A stretch of DNA of 44,146 bases from an uncultured Prevotellaceae bacterium (GTDB lineage: Bacteria; Bacteroidota; Bacteroidia; Bacteroidales; Bacteroidaceae). The notes under the pieces are model-generated. The model did not search any database. It was not told the DNA's origin and worked only from the letters and a program-made list of their open reading frames with translations. The stretch spans positions 1 through 44,146 of the forward strand of contig CACYRS010000014.1 in assembly GCA_902776935.1 (NCBI GenBank), given 5' to 3'. The position numbers and the translations under genes were made by a program. This document shows, piece by piece, positions 7,572 to 15,534 of the stretch (positions are counted from its first letter, which is position 1; every line of letters begins with the position of its first letter).

Positions 7572-9002
7572 TTATCTGCAAACTACGTCGCACTCTATGT
7601 TGAATATCTTTGCCACCTTCAGTATGGTGTCGATGTGATGACCTACGGCAGCAGCCATATGGTGGGTAGGACCAGCCTCACTCCACTTATTAACAAACTC
7701 ACGGCAACTCAAAGAGAACTTTGTGCGCATGTTGGTATCACCGAAGGTAAAGATAGGACCATCCTCGTTTACGCCCTCGGCAGCTACGAACTTAAACACG
7801 CCATTCTTATCCTGAGTAATAGCAAGATATGTAACAGGGCCTGTGGGAGGATAGAACTGTGTGAGGTAACCGCCACCAGCCTTTCCATGGAATACAGGAA
7901 CAATCTTCATCGTTGGTTTCTTGGCCTGAGAGATATCGAAATCACCCGAGCCAGAGTGACCGATAATACAGATATCCTTAGGGAAGTCGATAGAATACAT
8001 CTCAGCCAGGGTACCTGTACCAGAGATAGTCTTCAGGATACTCATAGCCATGGCAACCTTCATATCGCCCTCAACGGCACATGCTGTGTGCTGCTTGATA
8101 AGCATAGAGAAAGCAGGAATAAGCATAGAGTCGAGTTTTCCGGCAACACCCTGAGCAAAACCGTCGTAGTGAGAAGCAATCATACCAAGCTTCTCGTCCT
8201 TAACCCACTGTTCGAAGGCAACGACATACTTGGCCATATCCCAAACCTTCTCGATGGTGCCGCCACCCTCAATATCGAAGGTGTCGAGGATATCCTGTGC
8301 CTTTGCCTTGATAGCAGCCTCGTCGGTGATGTTATCAGCAATAGCCCACATCTTCTCCCAATCGAACTGCTTGGTATATACGAACATACGGTGATAGAGG
8401 TTGGTCTCATCGATATAGAGGTCCATCATACCAGGATAAGGACGACCAATCTGTGCGATGTTGGTATCACGGAAACGGCGACGCACCTGAGCAGCACGAC
8501 ACCAGTCTTCTATCTCTGCCTGAACACCTGGATCGCCACCCTCAACAACACCTGTAATAACAGCCGAACGCTTGCCAGCACGATTCAGGTCGGCTACCAT
8601 CTCTCCGATAGCACCGCATGCATAGAGCTCACCAAGCCATGTTGGGATATCGGTCTTAGCGTAGTCTGGAGCCAGTTTCTTCTGGAGGTTCACAATAACT
8701 ACTGGAACATCGAGGTCGCGAACGGCTGGCAACATATTATAAGATGTACAATATGTCAGCATCTGCAGAATTACGAGGTCTACATCGGCAGCACGGAACT
8801 TATCACCTGCAGCCATCGACTGTTCTTTACTTGTCACCATACCGCCATCGATAATCTCGATAGTGTCGGGTAATGTCTTCTTAAATGCTTCATACTGAGC
8901 CTCAAACTCCGGAACGAGCTGAGGGAACTGTGGCAGGTATGCCTGAAGGGCAATTGAGAATACACCTACCTTTGCTTTAGTTTCTACTAATGGTTTTGCC
9001 AT
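7572..9002 (-). CDS. AraA/FucI-family isomerase, candidate L-rhamnose isomerase
   Basis: The 476-residue protein belongs to the L-arabinose/L-fucose isomerase superfamily rather than to the TIM-barrel RhaA family usually found in rhamnose operons. It shows the arabinose-isomerase order of motifs: EGDMKVAMAMSILKTIS, then LAEMYSIDF (E334, like E306 of E. coli AraA), GHSGSGDFD (D354 where AraA has E333), FHGKAGGG (H372, like H350), and WSEAGPTHH near the C-terminus (H447 or H448, like H450). The glutamate-to-aspartate change at one metal ligand is notable. It sits between rhaB (12-base gap) and the transporter, exactly where rhamnose isomerase is needed, and no rhaA lies elsewhere in the window. 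I infer aldose-ketose isomerisation of L-rhamnose to L-rhamnulose. The alternative is activity on L-fucose or L-arabinose. Confidence 0.8.
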   Translation of the reverse strand: MAKPLVETKAKVGVFSIALQAYLPQFPQLVPEFEAQYEAFKKTLPDTIEIIDGGMVTSKEQSMAAGDKFRAADVDLVILQMLTYCTSYNMLPAVRDLDVPVVIVNLQKKLAPDYAKTDIPTWLGELYACGAIGEMVADLNRAGKRSAVITGVVEGGDPGVQAEIEDWCRAAQVRRRFRDTNIAQIGRPYPGMMDLYIDETNLYHRMFVYTKQFDWEKMWAIADNITDEAAIKAKAQDILDTFDIEGGGTIEKVWDMAKYVVAFEQWVKDEKLGMIASHYDGFAQGVAGKLDSMLIPAFSMLIKQHTACAVEGDMKVAMAMSILKTISGTGTLAEMYSIDFPKDICIIGHSGSGDFDISQAKKPTMKIVPVFHGKAGGGYLTQFYPPTGPVTYLAITQDKNGVFKFVAAEGVNEDGPIFTFGDTNMRTKFSLSCREFVNKWSEAGPTHHMAAAVGHHIDTILKVAKIFNIECDVVCR

Positions 9003-9014
9003 AATTTGTTTCTT

Positions 9015-10499
9015 TTATTTGTTTGTTGTTATTTTCAGATATTTCTCGTATGCCTTGTCCCATTCTGCCTCATCTGTTGGCTCATATCTTACGAGTTCAA
9101 GACTATTGGCAATGATTCGGCGCATATCCCAGATATCACTTACCTCTCCTGCAGCCTTAGCCTGAAGCATGATGTTTCCTATAGCCGTACCCTCCTGAGG
9201 ACCAGCCAGTACAACAGCTCCCGTAGCATTGGCAGTAAACTGGTTCAGATATTTGTTCAGACTGCCACCGCCAATAACATGCAACACCTCGAGTTTGAAT
9301 GGAGCAAACTCCTTCAACCACTGGAACACCTGCTTATATCGCAGAGCCAATGAGTCGAAGATACAACGGCATATCTCTGCCGGTGTTTCTGGCACAGGCT
9401 GATTAGTCTCGCGGCAGTACTGCTGGATAGCACCTATCATCGATGTAGGAGCAGCAAACAGTTTGTCATCAGGATTGATGATAGAACGGAAAGCCTCAAC
9501 CTGCATTGCCGATCCCTGCAATTCCGGATGCGACAGCTTTCTTACTTCCTCAGGCCATTCCAGACGACAACGCTCATAGAGCCACATACCACAGATGTTC
9601 TTCAGGAAACGGGTTGTTCCCTCTACTCCACCCTCATTGGTGAAGTTGCGTTCATAACTAAGGTCATTGATGATGGCATCCTTTGTCTCGATACCCATCA
9701 GACTCCAGGTGCCGCTCGAGAGATAGGCAAACTGTTCGTTCTTTGCCGGGACAGCAGCAACAGCCGAGCCTGTATCATGACCGGCAACAGCTATCACAGG
9801 TACTGCTCCGAGTCCTGTCAATTCTTGTACCTCTTCGGTAAGCACTCCAATCTGTGTTCCCGGCATCACCATCTTACCAAACATAGAACGTTTGAGTCCC
9901 ATCGAAGCCAACAGCCGTTCGTCAAGCTGCTTGGTACGTGGGTCGAGCAACTGTGATGTTGAAGCAATGGTATACTCGCATACCTCCTTACCTGTAAGCA
10001 TCCAACTCAATGCATCAGGCACAAAGAGAATCTTCTTGGCATGATTAAATGCACTGTTATCCTCCTTCCTCATAGCATAGAGCTGGAAGATGGAGTTGAA
10101 GTTCATCAACTGAATACCAGTGACACCATATACCTCTTTCTGTGAGATGACATTCTTCAGATAGTCATCCATCGCTGCGAAGGTGATTGGGTCACGATAG
10201 GCTCGCGGATTCCTGAGAATGGCATTGTCCTTACCGATAAACACGAAGTCAACGCCCCAGGTATCAATACCTATTGAGGTAATCTCCAGTCCCCGGCGGG
10301 CAACTTCCTTCAGTCCCTTGATGATTTCAAAATAGAGGGCGAAGATATCCCAGTAATAGTGTCCTCCCTGGATAATGAGGTTATTAGGGAAACGTGTCAC
10401 CTCCTCAAGTTCAAACTTATCTCCGTTGATACGTCCGATAATCGTTCTACCGCTCGTAGCACCCAGGTCTACGGCAAAGAAATATTTATTATTACTCAT
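9015..10499 (-). CDS. rhaB: L-rhamnulokinase
   Basis: RhaB phosphorylates L-rhamnulose at O1 using ATP. The 494-residue protein is an FGGY-family carbohydrate kinase. The N-terminal phosphate loop reads AVDLGATSGRTIIGRI, and the conserved GIDTWGVDFVF, FNSIFQLYA, AVAGHDTGSAVAAVPA and YLSSGTWSLMG follow in the right order. FLKNICGMWLYERCR and GGGSLNKYLNQ mark the C-terminal nucleotide-binding half. All match rhamnulokinases, including full length (E. coli 489). Its start overlaps the end of the upstream GH28 gene by 8 bases, which suggests translational coupling and ties monosaccharide catabolism to a secreted hydrolase in one transcript. Confidence 0.95.
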   Translation of the reverse strand: MSNNKYFFAVDLGATSGRTIIGRINGDKFELEEVTRFPNNLIIQGGHYYWDIFALYFEIIKGLKEVARRGLEITSIGIDTWGVDFVFIGKDNAILRNPRAYRDPITFAAMDDYLKNVISQKEVYGVTGIQLMNFNSIFQLYAMRKEDNSAFNHAKKILFVPDALSWMLTGKEVCEYTIASTSQLLDPRTKQLDERLLASMGLKRSMFGKMVMPGTQIGVLTEEVQELTGLGAVPVIAVAGHDTGSAVAAVPAKNEQFAYLSSGTWSLMGIETKDAIINDLSYERNFTNEGGVEGTTRFLKNICGMWLYERCRLEWPEEVRKLSHPELQGSAMQVEAFRSIINPDDKLFAAPTSMIGAIQQYCRETNQPVPETPAEICRCIFDSLALRYKQVFQWLKEFAPFKLEVLHVIGGGSLNKYLNQFTANATGAVVLAGPQEGTAIGNIMLQAKAAGEVSDIWDMRRIIANSLELVRYEPTDEAEWDKAYEKYLKITTNK

Positions 10500-11808
10500 A
10501 TACTATATTTTGTGGATTCTCAACTTTTTCTGGCGATTTCTCAAACACCAATGGTTTGCCATCAATAACAAAGTCAATGAGTTCGTATTTGTCTGATGTC
10601 TTCACGTCGTACTGCGTCTCAGCGTCTACCTGAATGTTACGCATCGTGATATTGTTACAACGTGACAATGGCATATCATCACGTTTCTCGGGTTTGAAGA
10701 ACTGACTCCATGGATGAATAAAGAGGAAACGCTTGCAATGACCGGTGATATTCTCCACCAACACATACTCATAATGCTGAGGGGTATCAGGACGCATCTT
10801 CAGCCAAAGCACTCTATCAGCTCTCTCTGTATAGCAGTTACGAAGGATCACATTTCTGTCGTGCAAAGACTCAGATCCTAAAGTCAGACAGCCATGCACC
10901 TTACCATAGTGACAGTTCTGTATCAGAATGCGCTCACAGGCGCCATTAGTCTCGTCTTTATCTGCCCAAGTTCCCTTGCCACCTTTCAGCACAACGGCAT
11001 CATCATTTACATGCATAAAACAGCCGTTGATAAGCACATCTGTGCAGGCATCAATATCGATGGCATCCGATGAAGGAGCTCCGCGTCTTGGCTCCGGTGC
11101 CCAGATTTCCTCTGTAGGAGCGTAGATATAGCAATCCAGATAACGCACATGATCGCTCTTATAAACATGATTAGTCCAGAAAGGCGAGTTAATAAGATGC
11201 ACATCCTGCACAGTTACATTCTTAGAATTAGAGATGTATGTCAGTCTCGGACGCTGGGCATCTTTATTTGTACACTGCGGGTTCCACTTCCTGCGAATCC
11301 AGAATTCTCGCCAGTAATTAAGTCCGTTGCCATCGATGGTTCCCTTACCGCTGATAGTAAAACCATCTAGTCCGTCGGCATTAACGAGTGCAGAGAAATA
11401 ATTACAAGTCTCTCCCTCTATACGCGTCTTCAGTATTGGAAAATCAATGATATGGTCTGAGCCCTTGAGCCGTCCGATGACGTGCAAGTGTGTTCCTTGC
11501 TTAAAGAACAAACCTCCTGAAAGGAATGTACCCTCAGGGATTACCACTACTCCTCCACCCTCCTGGGCAGCACGGTTAATGACTGCCTGTATGGCTGATG
11601 TCTGAATGATATTTGAGTCATTTTTAACTCCGTAGTCGGTAATAACATACTGACGACCGAGGGTAGCAACGTCCACCTTCGTTGTGTCCTTGAACCACGC
11701 ATCCATCACAGTGTTGTCAGGCCATTTCTCAACAACAGCTTTCTTCTTAACCTTTGCTGTTCCTGAAATAAGAACCATTGAGAACAGCAGCAGAAAAATC
11801 TTTCTCAT
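10492..11808 (-). CDS. GH28 polygalacturonase/rhamnogalacturonan hydrolase-like enzyme
   Basis: This 438-residue protein begins with a hydrophobic signal sequence (about 1-18) and then has a right-handed beta-helix of GH28 type. Catalytic carboxylates are recognisable as D248 and D251 (SSDAIDID) and the pair D269-D270 (VNDDAVVLKGG). H305 lies in VHGCLTLGSES, and a lysine in WLKMRPDT takes the place of the RIK motif. GH28 enzymes hydrolyse alpha-galacturonosyl linkages in homogalacturonan or rhamnogalacturonan. The shared operon with rhaB argues for rhamnogalacturonan or an oligosaccharide bearing rhamnose. It is the first gene of the minus-strand rhamnose operon, with a promoter about 45 bases upstream. 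It is only distantly similar to the GH28 protein at 41506. Confidence 0.88.
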   Translation of the reverse strand: MRKIFLLLFSMVLISGTAKVKKKAVVEKWPDNTVMDAWFKDTTKVDVATLGRQYVITDYGVKNDSNIIQTSAIQAVINRAAQEGGGVVVIPEGTFLSGGLFFKQGTHLHVIGRLKGSDHIIDFPILKTRIEGETCNYFSALVNADGLDGFTISGKGTIDGNGLNYWREFWIRRKWNPQCTNKDAQRPRLTYISNSKNVTVQDVHLINSPFWTNHVYKSDHVRYLDCYIYAPTEEIWAPEPRRGAPSSDAIDIDACTDVLINGCFMHVNDDAVVLKGGKGTWADKDETNGACERILIQNCHYGKVHGCLTLGSESLHDRNVILRNCYTERADRVLWLKMRPDTPQHYEYVLVENITGHCKRFLFIHPWSQFFKPEKRDDMPLSRCNNITMRNIQVDAETQYDVKTSDKYELIDFVIDGKPLVFEKSPEKVENPQNIVYE

Positions 11809-11854
11809 CTTCGCCTTTTTTGTTTATTAGCAACAGTAATTTGTTATTTGTGCA

Positions 11855-11921
11855 CAAAGTTACGCAATAATATCAATATAAAAGCATAAAAATCGTTCAA
11901 ATAGTTTCCAAAATGTACGAA
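11855..11921 (-). promoter_or_regulatory. activator-type promoter of the rhamnose operon with 20-bp direct repeat
   Basis: On the minus strand the -7 box TAACTTTG lies at 11862-11855. Upstream are TTTGAACGAT starting at 11901 and TTCGTACATT starting at 11921, two half-sites of the same type exactly 20 bases apart. The proximal TTTG ends 35 bases before the -7 box. No TTG occurs at the -33 spacing, as expected where an activator is required. The same arrangement occurs at 20835, 31284, 41416 and 16535. Confidence 0.6.
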
Positions 11922-11940
11922 TTATATTAATTTATGAAAA

Positions 11941-11988
11941 ATAGTACGGATTTGTTATTGGTTATTCCGTCATTTCTTCGTATATTTG
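11941..11988 (+). promoter_or_regulatory. aldA promoter with possible half-site
   Basis: The -7 box TATATTTG (11981-11988) is preceded by TTG (11958-11960) at a spacing of 20, a full Bacteroidetes promoter. ATAGTACGGA (11941-11950) fits the half-site pattern seen at the other promoters, but its spacing is 36 and the position 20 bases upstream does not match. A near copy, AATGTACGAA, lies at 11912-11921 and is also the distal half-site of the divergent rhamnose operon. Confidence 0.6.
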
Positions 11989-12039
11989 CTGACGAATTCA
12001 AGACAACTTATCTACTTAAACATTAAACAACAATCGTTT

Positions 12040-13482
12040 ATGAAAGAATTGAAAATGTACATTAACGGCCAGTTCTGCGAGAGCTCGAACGGCAAGTGGA
12101 TTGACGTATTAAACCCATCAACCGAGGAGGTTATCTCCCGTCAACCAGAAGGAACCATTGAAGATGTAAACCGTGCTTTGGATGCAGCCCGTGCTGCTCA
12201 GAAGGCTTGGGCAAAGACTCCAGCTATCGAACGTGCAGGCTATCTGTTGAAGATGGCAGAGGGCATCAAGAAGCGTGAGAAGGAGTTCACAGAGATTATC
12301 ATGCGCGAACAGGGTAAGACCCGTACCTGGGCCTCTATCGAGGTAGGTGCCACTATAGCTTATTTCGAGTATATGGCAACCTTCGCACGTCATATCGAGG
12401 GTGAGATTATCCCTTCCGACCGTCCTAACGAGACCATCCTGCTCACCAAGAAGCCTATCGGTGTGGTTGCAGGTATCCTGCCTTGGAACTTCCCATTCTT
12501 CCTCATCGCACGTAAGGCAGGTGCAGCGCTCATCGCTGGTTGTACCATCGTTATCAAGCCTTCTCAGCTCACCCCAGAGAACTGTACTGAGTTTGGTAAG
12601 ATTGTCGATGAGATTGGTCTCCCCGCTGGTGTTATCAATATCGTGACAGGTAAGGGAAGTGTCATTGGTAACGAGATGGCCGGTTCACCTAAGATTGACA
12701 TTGTAAGCGTTACTGGTTCTGTTGGCGCAGGTGAGAGTATTATGGCTGCTGCCTCAAAGAATATCACAAAGGTATCTCTCGAACTTGGCGGAAAGGCTCC
12801 TGCCATCGTGATGAAGGATGCTGACCTGGAACGTGCTGCTCAGTGGATTATAGACAGCCGTATCGGCAATAATGGCCAGATCTGTAACAACGCAGAGCGT
12901 GTATATGTTCAGAAGGAGGTTAAGGAAGCCTTCACAAAGATTCTTGTTGAGAAGATGAGTGCTGTCAAGGTGGGCGATGTTTGTGCTGACGAGAGCGTAG
13001 ACATGGGTCCTCTGGTAGAGGCTCGTGCTCTGGAGAGCGTAACAGAGAAGGTAGAGCGCGCTATCAAACAGGGAGCAAAACTGCTCTGTGGCGGCCATCG
13101 TGTAGGCGAGAAGGGATATTTCTATGCAGCTACCGTTCTTGACAACTGTACCCAGGACATGGACATCATCCATGAGGAGACATTTGGCCCTGTAATCCCA
13201 CTTGTAGAGTTCACAGACCTCGACGAGGCTATTAAATATGCCAACGACTGCGAGTACGGTCTTGCATCATCAATCTTCACCAAGGATTTGAATGTTGCAG
13301 TAAAGGCTTGTCGTGAACTGGAGTTTGGTGAGACCTACATCAACCGTGAGCACTTTGAGGCTATCCAAGGTTTCCATGCAGGTGTGAAGAAGTCTGGTAT
13401 CGGTGGTGCCGACGGAAAGCACGGTGTCGACGAGTATCTCGTTACCCATGTGACATACCTTGACACTTGGGAAGATATGTAA
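12040..13482 (+). CDS. aldA: L-lactaldehyde dehydrogenase
   Basis: AldA oxidises L-lactaldehyde, the C3 product of rhamnose cleavage, to L-lactate with NAD. The 480-residue protein can be aligned by eye with E. coli AldA along nearly its whole length, including MYINGQF, SDRPNETILL, GILPWNFPFFLIARK, KNITKVSLELGGKAPAIV and the C-terminal GFHAGVKKSGIGGADGKHG. Catalytic C282 (GQICNNAERV), E248 (SLELGG) and N150 (PWNFPFF) are all present. I chose ATG 12040 because an in-frame ATG at 11986 falls inside the -7 promoter box and would add 18 residues unlike the family. It is divergent from the rhamnose operon and convergent with rhaM, with which it shares a terminator. The product is cytoplasmic. Confidence 0.95.
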   Translation: MKELKMYINGQFCESSNGKWIDVLNPSTEEVISRQPEGTIEDVNRALDAARAAQKAWAKTPAIERAGYLLKMAEGIKKREKEFTEIIMREQGKTRTWASIEVGATIAYFEYMATFARHIEGEIIPSDRPNETILLTKKPIGVVAGILPWNFPFFLIARKAGAALIAGCTIVIKPSQLTPENCTEFGKIVDEIGLPAGVINIVTGKGSVIGNEMAGSPKIDIVSVTGSVGAGESIMAAASKNITKVSLELGGKAPAIVMKDADLERAAQWIIDSRIGNNGQICNNAERVYVQKEVKEAFTKILVEKMSAVKVGDVCADESVDMGPLVEARALESVTEKVERAIKQGAKLLCGGHRVGEKGYFYAATVLDNCTQDMDIIHEETFGPVIPLVEFTDLDEAIKYANDCEYGLASSIFTKDLNVAVKACRELEFGETYINREHFEAIQGFHAGVKKSGIGGADGKHGVDEYLVTHVTYLDTWEDM

Positions 13483-13486
13483 TAAC

Positions 13487-13520
13487 AATAATCCCCGCCG
13501 TCTGGCGGGGATTATTATTT
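13487..13520. terminator. bidirectional hairpin terminator between aldA and rhaM
   Basis: AATAATCCCCGCC (13487-13499) pairs without mismatch with GGCGGGGATTATT (13504-13516) across a GTCT loop, followed by ATTTTA. It separates two convergent genes and is flanked by A/T runs on both sides, so it can act in both directions. Confidence 0.9.
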
Positions 13521-13837
13521 TAATCCAGATGGAACACCTCGACGAGAGGTATTGTTACAGGTGAGTTATCGGGGTTAACCTCCATGATGTCGGCCATCAT
13601 GTCCCACCATTTCTGGGTTATAGGATCTACGTTGGCAGTATCCTGAGAGTTGCCGTCACCAGAGCACTCCTGATATCCGAAAAGGATATTGGTCTCTTTG
13701 TCCCAGTAGATACTGTAGTTGCTTACACCGCCATCCTTTATCATCTTAACCAGTTCTGGCCAGATTTCCGCATGACGCTTCTCGTATTCCTTCTCGCAGC
13801 CGGGTTTAAGCTGCATCTTGAATGCAAAACGTTTCAT
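13520..13837 (-). CDS. rhaM: L-rhamnose mutarotase
   Basis: RhaM interconverts the alpha and beta anomers of L-rhamnose so that the isomerase receives its preferred anomer. At 105 residues it is the normal length for this dimeric ferredoxin-like family. It has the N-terminal FAFKMQLKPG, the catalytic-type H22 in KRHAEIWPEL, Y41 in NYSIYWD and the late tryptophans in TQKWWDMMADIM. It lies 2 bases downstream of the CE12 esterase stop and is the last gene of the AKR-CE12-rhaM operon. It is separate from the main rhamnose operon but apparently under a similar promoter element. Confidence 0.95.
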   Translation of the reverse strand: MKRFAFKMQLKPGCEKEYEKRHAEIWPELVKMIKDGGVSNYSIYWDKETNILFGYQECSGDGNSQDTANVDPITQKWWDMMADIMEVNPDNSPVTIPLVEVFHLD

Positions 13838-13839
13838 CG

Positions 13840-15525
13840 TTATTTTATTTTTGATTTCAGATATTTCGCCAGAGGACTGTTATTAGCCTTCAGACCCTGA
13901 GCCACGCACTTGGCATTGATCTTGGCTCCCAAGAGCGATGTGTGGGTATGGTCTTTCTTGAAGTATTTGTTGGCTTTCTCCTTACTGCCACACTTCTTAT
14001 CGTAGAAATCGGCTGCGAGGTTATGCAGGTCGACAAACTCCACACCGGTATCCTTGACCACCTGACGATACCATACGCCATACGAGTCGTTACGACGTTC
14101 CATCTTTCCTTCAGGCCACTCATTACGCGGTGTCAACGATACAAGAATTGGCGTTGCACCTTTCTCACGCACATCCTGGATGAACTTCTTCAGATACCAT
14201 CCGAAAGAGAACACTACCTCGTATGAGCCTACCTGAGTATTGCTCTTCAGCTTCTTGTCGATGACATTCTGTTTCGTTAAGTCCTCCTTTGCAGCCTGCA
14301 TGCGATAAACATGGCAGGTATCATCGGCTGTGGCTATGGCTCCACGATACTTTGGTTTGTCGATAGGACTGATATCGTTATGTCCGAACTGTATCAGCAC
14401 GAAGTCACCTGGTTTCAGACTGTTATACACTTTCTCCCATCGGCCCTCATTAAGATAAGATCTGCAACTGCGACCTGCCATTGCTGCATTGACGATGTCT
14501 ATTTTAATCTCGTCAAAGACAGTGTTAGCCACAGATCCCCAACCCCACATGTCGTCTTCATCCTTATCCTTATTCTTAACGGTACTGTCGCCAGTAATGA
14601 ATACCACAGGCTTACCATCAGTACGAGTGATGTCATATACGGGCAACTCCACATTACGCATCATAGCTTCCAAAGGATTAAGTGCTGGATTATGGCTTGC
14701 CATAAGTCCTTCTGCAGCAGAACGGGCATTCATCATAGCTCCGAACCTGCTTGTATGAATCTTGTCCAGGAAGAAGTGGTAATCAGTCTTCCAAGATCCA
14801 TACTTATCGAGTTTCTGTGCAGATATTTCATTGAGGTCTATAAATGGTACCCCTTCTTCTGCAGCTACCTGCATCTGCCACTGAGTGTGAGGCTTACGGA
14901 TAATCTTGCCTTTTTCATCGTAGGCATTACGAGGTGTCAGAGACATCAGGATAGGATAACCTCCCTGAGCCCTTACATCATTAATGTATTTACGCATATA
15001 GCCTCCATAGGTATATACCGTCTCATGCTCACCGGTCTCCTTGATAACGACATCAAGGGTTTCATCACCAACGCCGGGGATACTTGCCCTCGCACGCCCC
15101 TCGTCGTATGGACCGTTATCGTTATGCCCGATAGAGATAATCACCCAGTCACCGGGACGGATAGCTTGCTTTATCGGTTGCCAAAGTTTATTATAAAAGG
15201 TACGGCTGCTCATACCGCCAAGAGCCTGATTCTCAACAGTAATCTTTGTTGGGTCGAAATATTCGTGGGCATAGTATCCCCAACCCCACTGACCGTTATT
15301 ACCATTACCCAGTGTACCGGTGCGCATGGTAGAATTGCCTATCAGGAACAATACAGGGTTGTTACCTACCCTGCTCGACCCGGGAACAGGTCGTGCCGTC
15401 AACGCCTTTGCAATACTGTCGGGAGTATTATCAACTACACCATTGATATCCTTAGGAGCCTCTGCCACCTGTGCCTGTGCGCTGAGTACCACAGAAGTCA
15501 ACAATAAAAACAATATTCTTTTCAT
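13840..15525 (-). CDS. double-domain CE12-type rhamnogalacturonan acetylesterase
   Basis: The 561-residue secreted protein (signal peptide to about AQAQ, residue 19) contains two SGNH-hydrolase domains of carbohydrate esterase family 12, about 55-275 and 305-550. Domain 1 has the nucleophile S65 in IGNSTMRTG, the glycine block ALGGMSSRTF, IGHNDNGPYD and D254/H257 in DKIHTS. Domain 2 has S314 in TGDSTVKNK, AAMAGRSCRSY, FGHNDISP and D525/H528 in KKDHTHTS. Both triads look complete. In domain 1 the aspartate normally before the serine is asparagine (GNS instead of GDS). CE12 enzymes remove acetyl groups from galacturonic acid in rhamnogalacturonan, which opens the backbone to lyases and GH28 enzymes. 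Gaps to its neighbours are 2 and 9 bases. Confidence 0.9.
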   Translation of the reverse strand: MKRILFLLLTSVVLSAQAQVAEAPKDINGVVDNTPDSIAKALTARPVPGSSRVGNNPVLFLIGNSTMRTGTLGNGNNGQWGWGYYAHEYFDPTKITVENQALGGMSSRTFYNKLWQPIKQAIRPGDWVIISIGHNDNGPYDEGRARASIPGVGDETLDVVIKETGEHETVYTYGGYMRKYINDVRAQGGYPILMSLTPRNAYDEKGKIIRKPHTQWQMQVAAEEGVPFIDLNEISAQKLDKYGSWKTDYHFFLDKIHTSRFGAMMNARSAAEGLMASHNPALNPLEAMMRNVELPVYDITRTDGKPVVFITGDSTVKNKDKDEDDMWGWGSVANTVFDEIKIDIVNAAMAGRSCRSYLNEGRWEKVYNSLKPGDFVLIQFGHNDISPIDKPKYRGAIATADDTCHVYRMQAAKEDLTKQNVIDKKLKSNTQVGSYEVVFSFGWYLKKFIQDVREKGATPILVSLTPRNEWPEGKMERRNDSYGVWYRQVVKDTGVEFVDLHNLAADFYDKKCGSKEKANKYFKKDHTHTSLLGAKINAKCVAQGLKANNSPLAKYLKSKIK

Positions 15526-15534
15526 CTTTTCTAT

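Noticed and set aside
7518-8873. A 451-codon open frame on the plus strand opposite the isomerase
   Set aside because: It is antisense to a conserved catalytic protein, has no family features, and its residues mirror the codon bias of the real gene.
11986-12039. An 18-residue N-terminal extension of AldA from ATG 11986
   Set aside because: The codon overlaps the -7 box, and the encoded residues do not resemble the start of lactaldehyde dehydrogenases.
14311-15507. A 398-codon open frame on the plus strand opposite the CE12 esterase
   Set aside because: It is antisense to two clear SGNH domains and shows no domain, signal peptide or promoter of its own.
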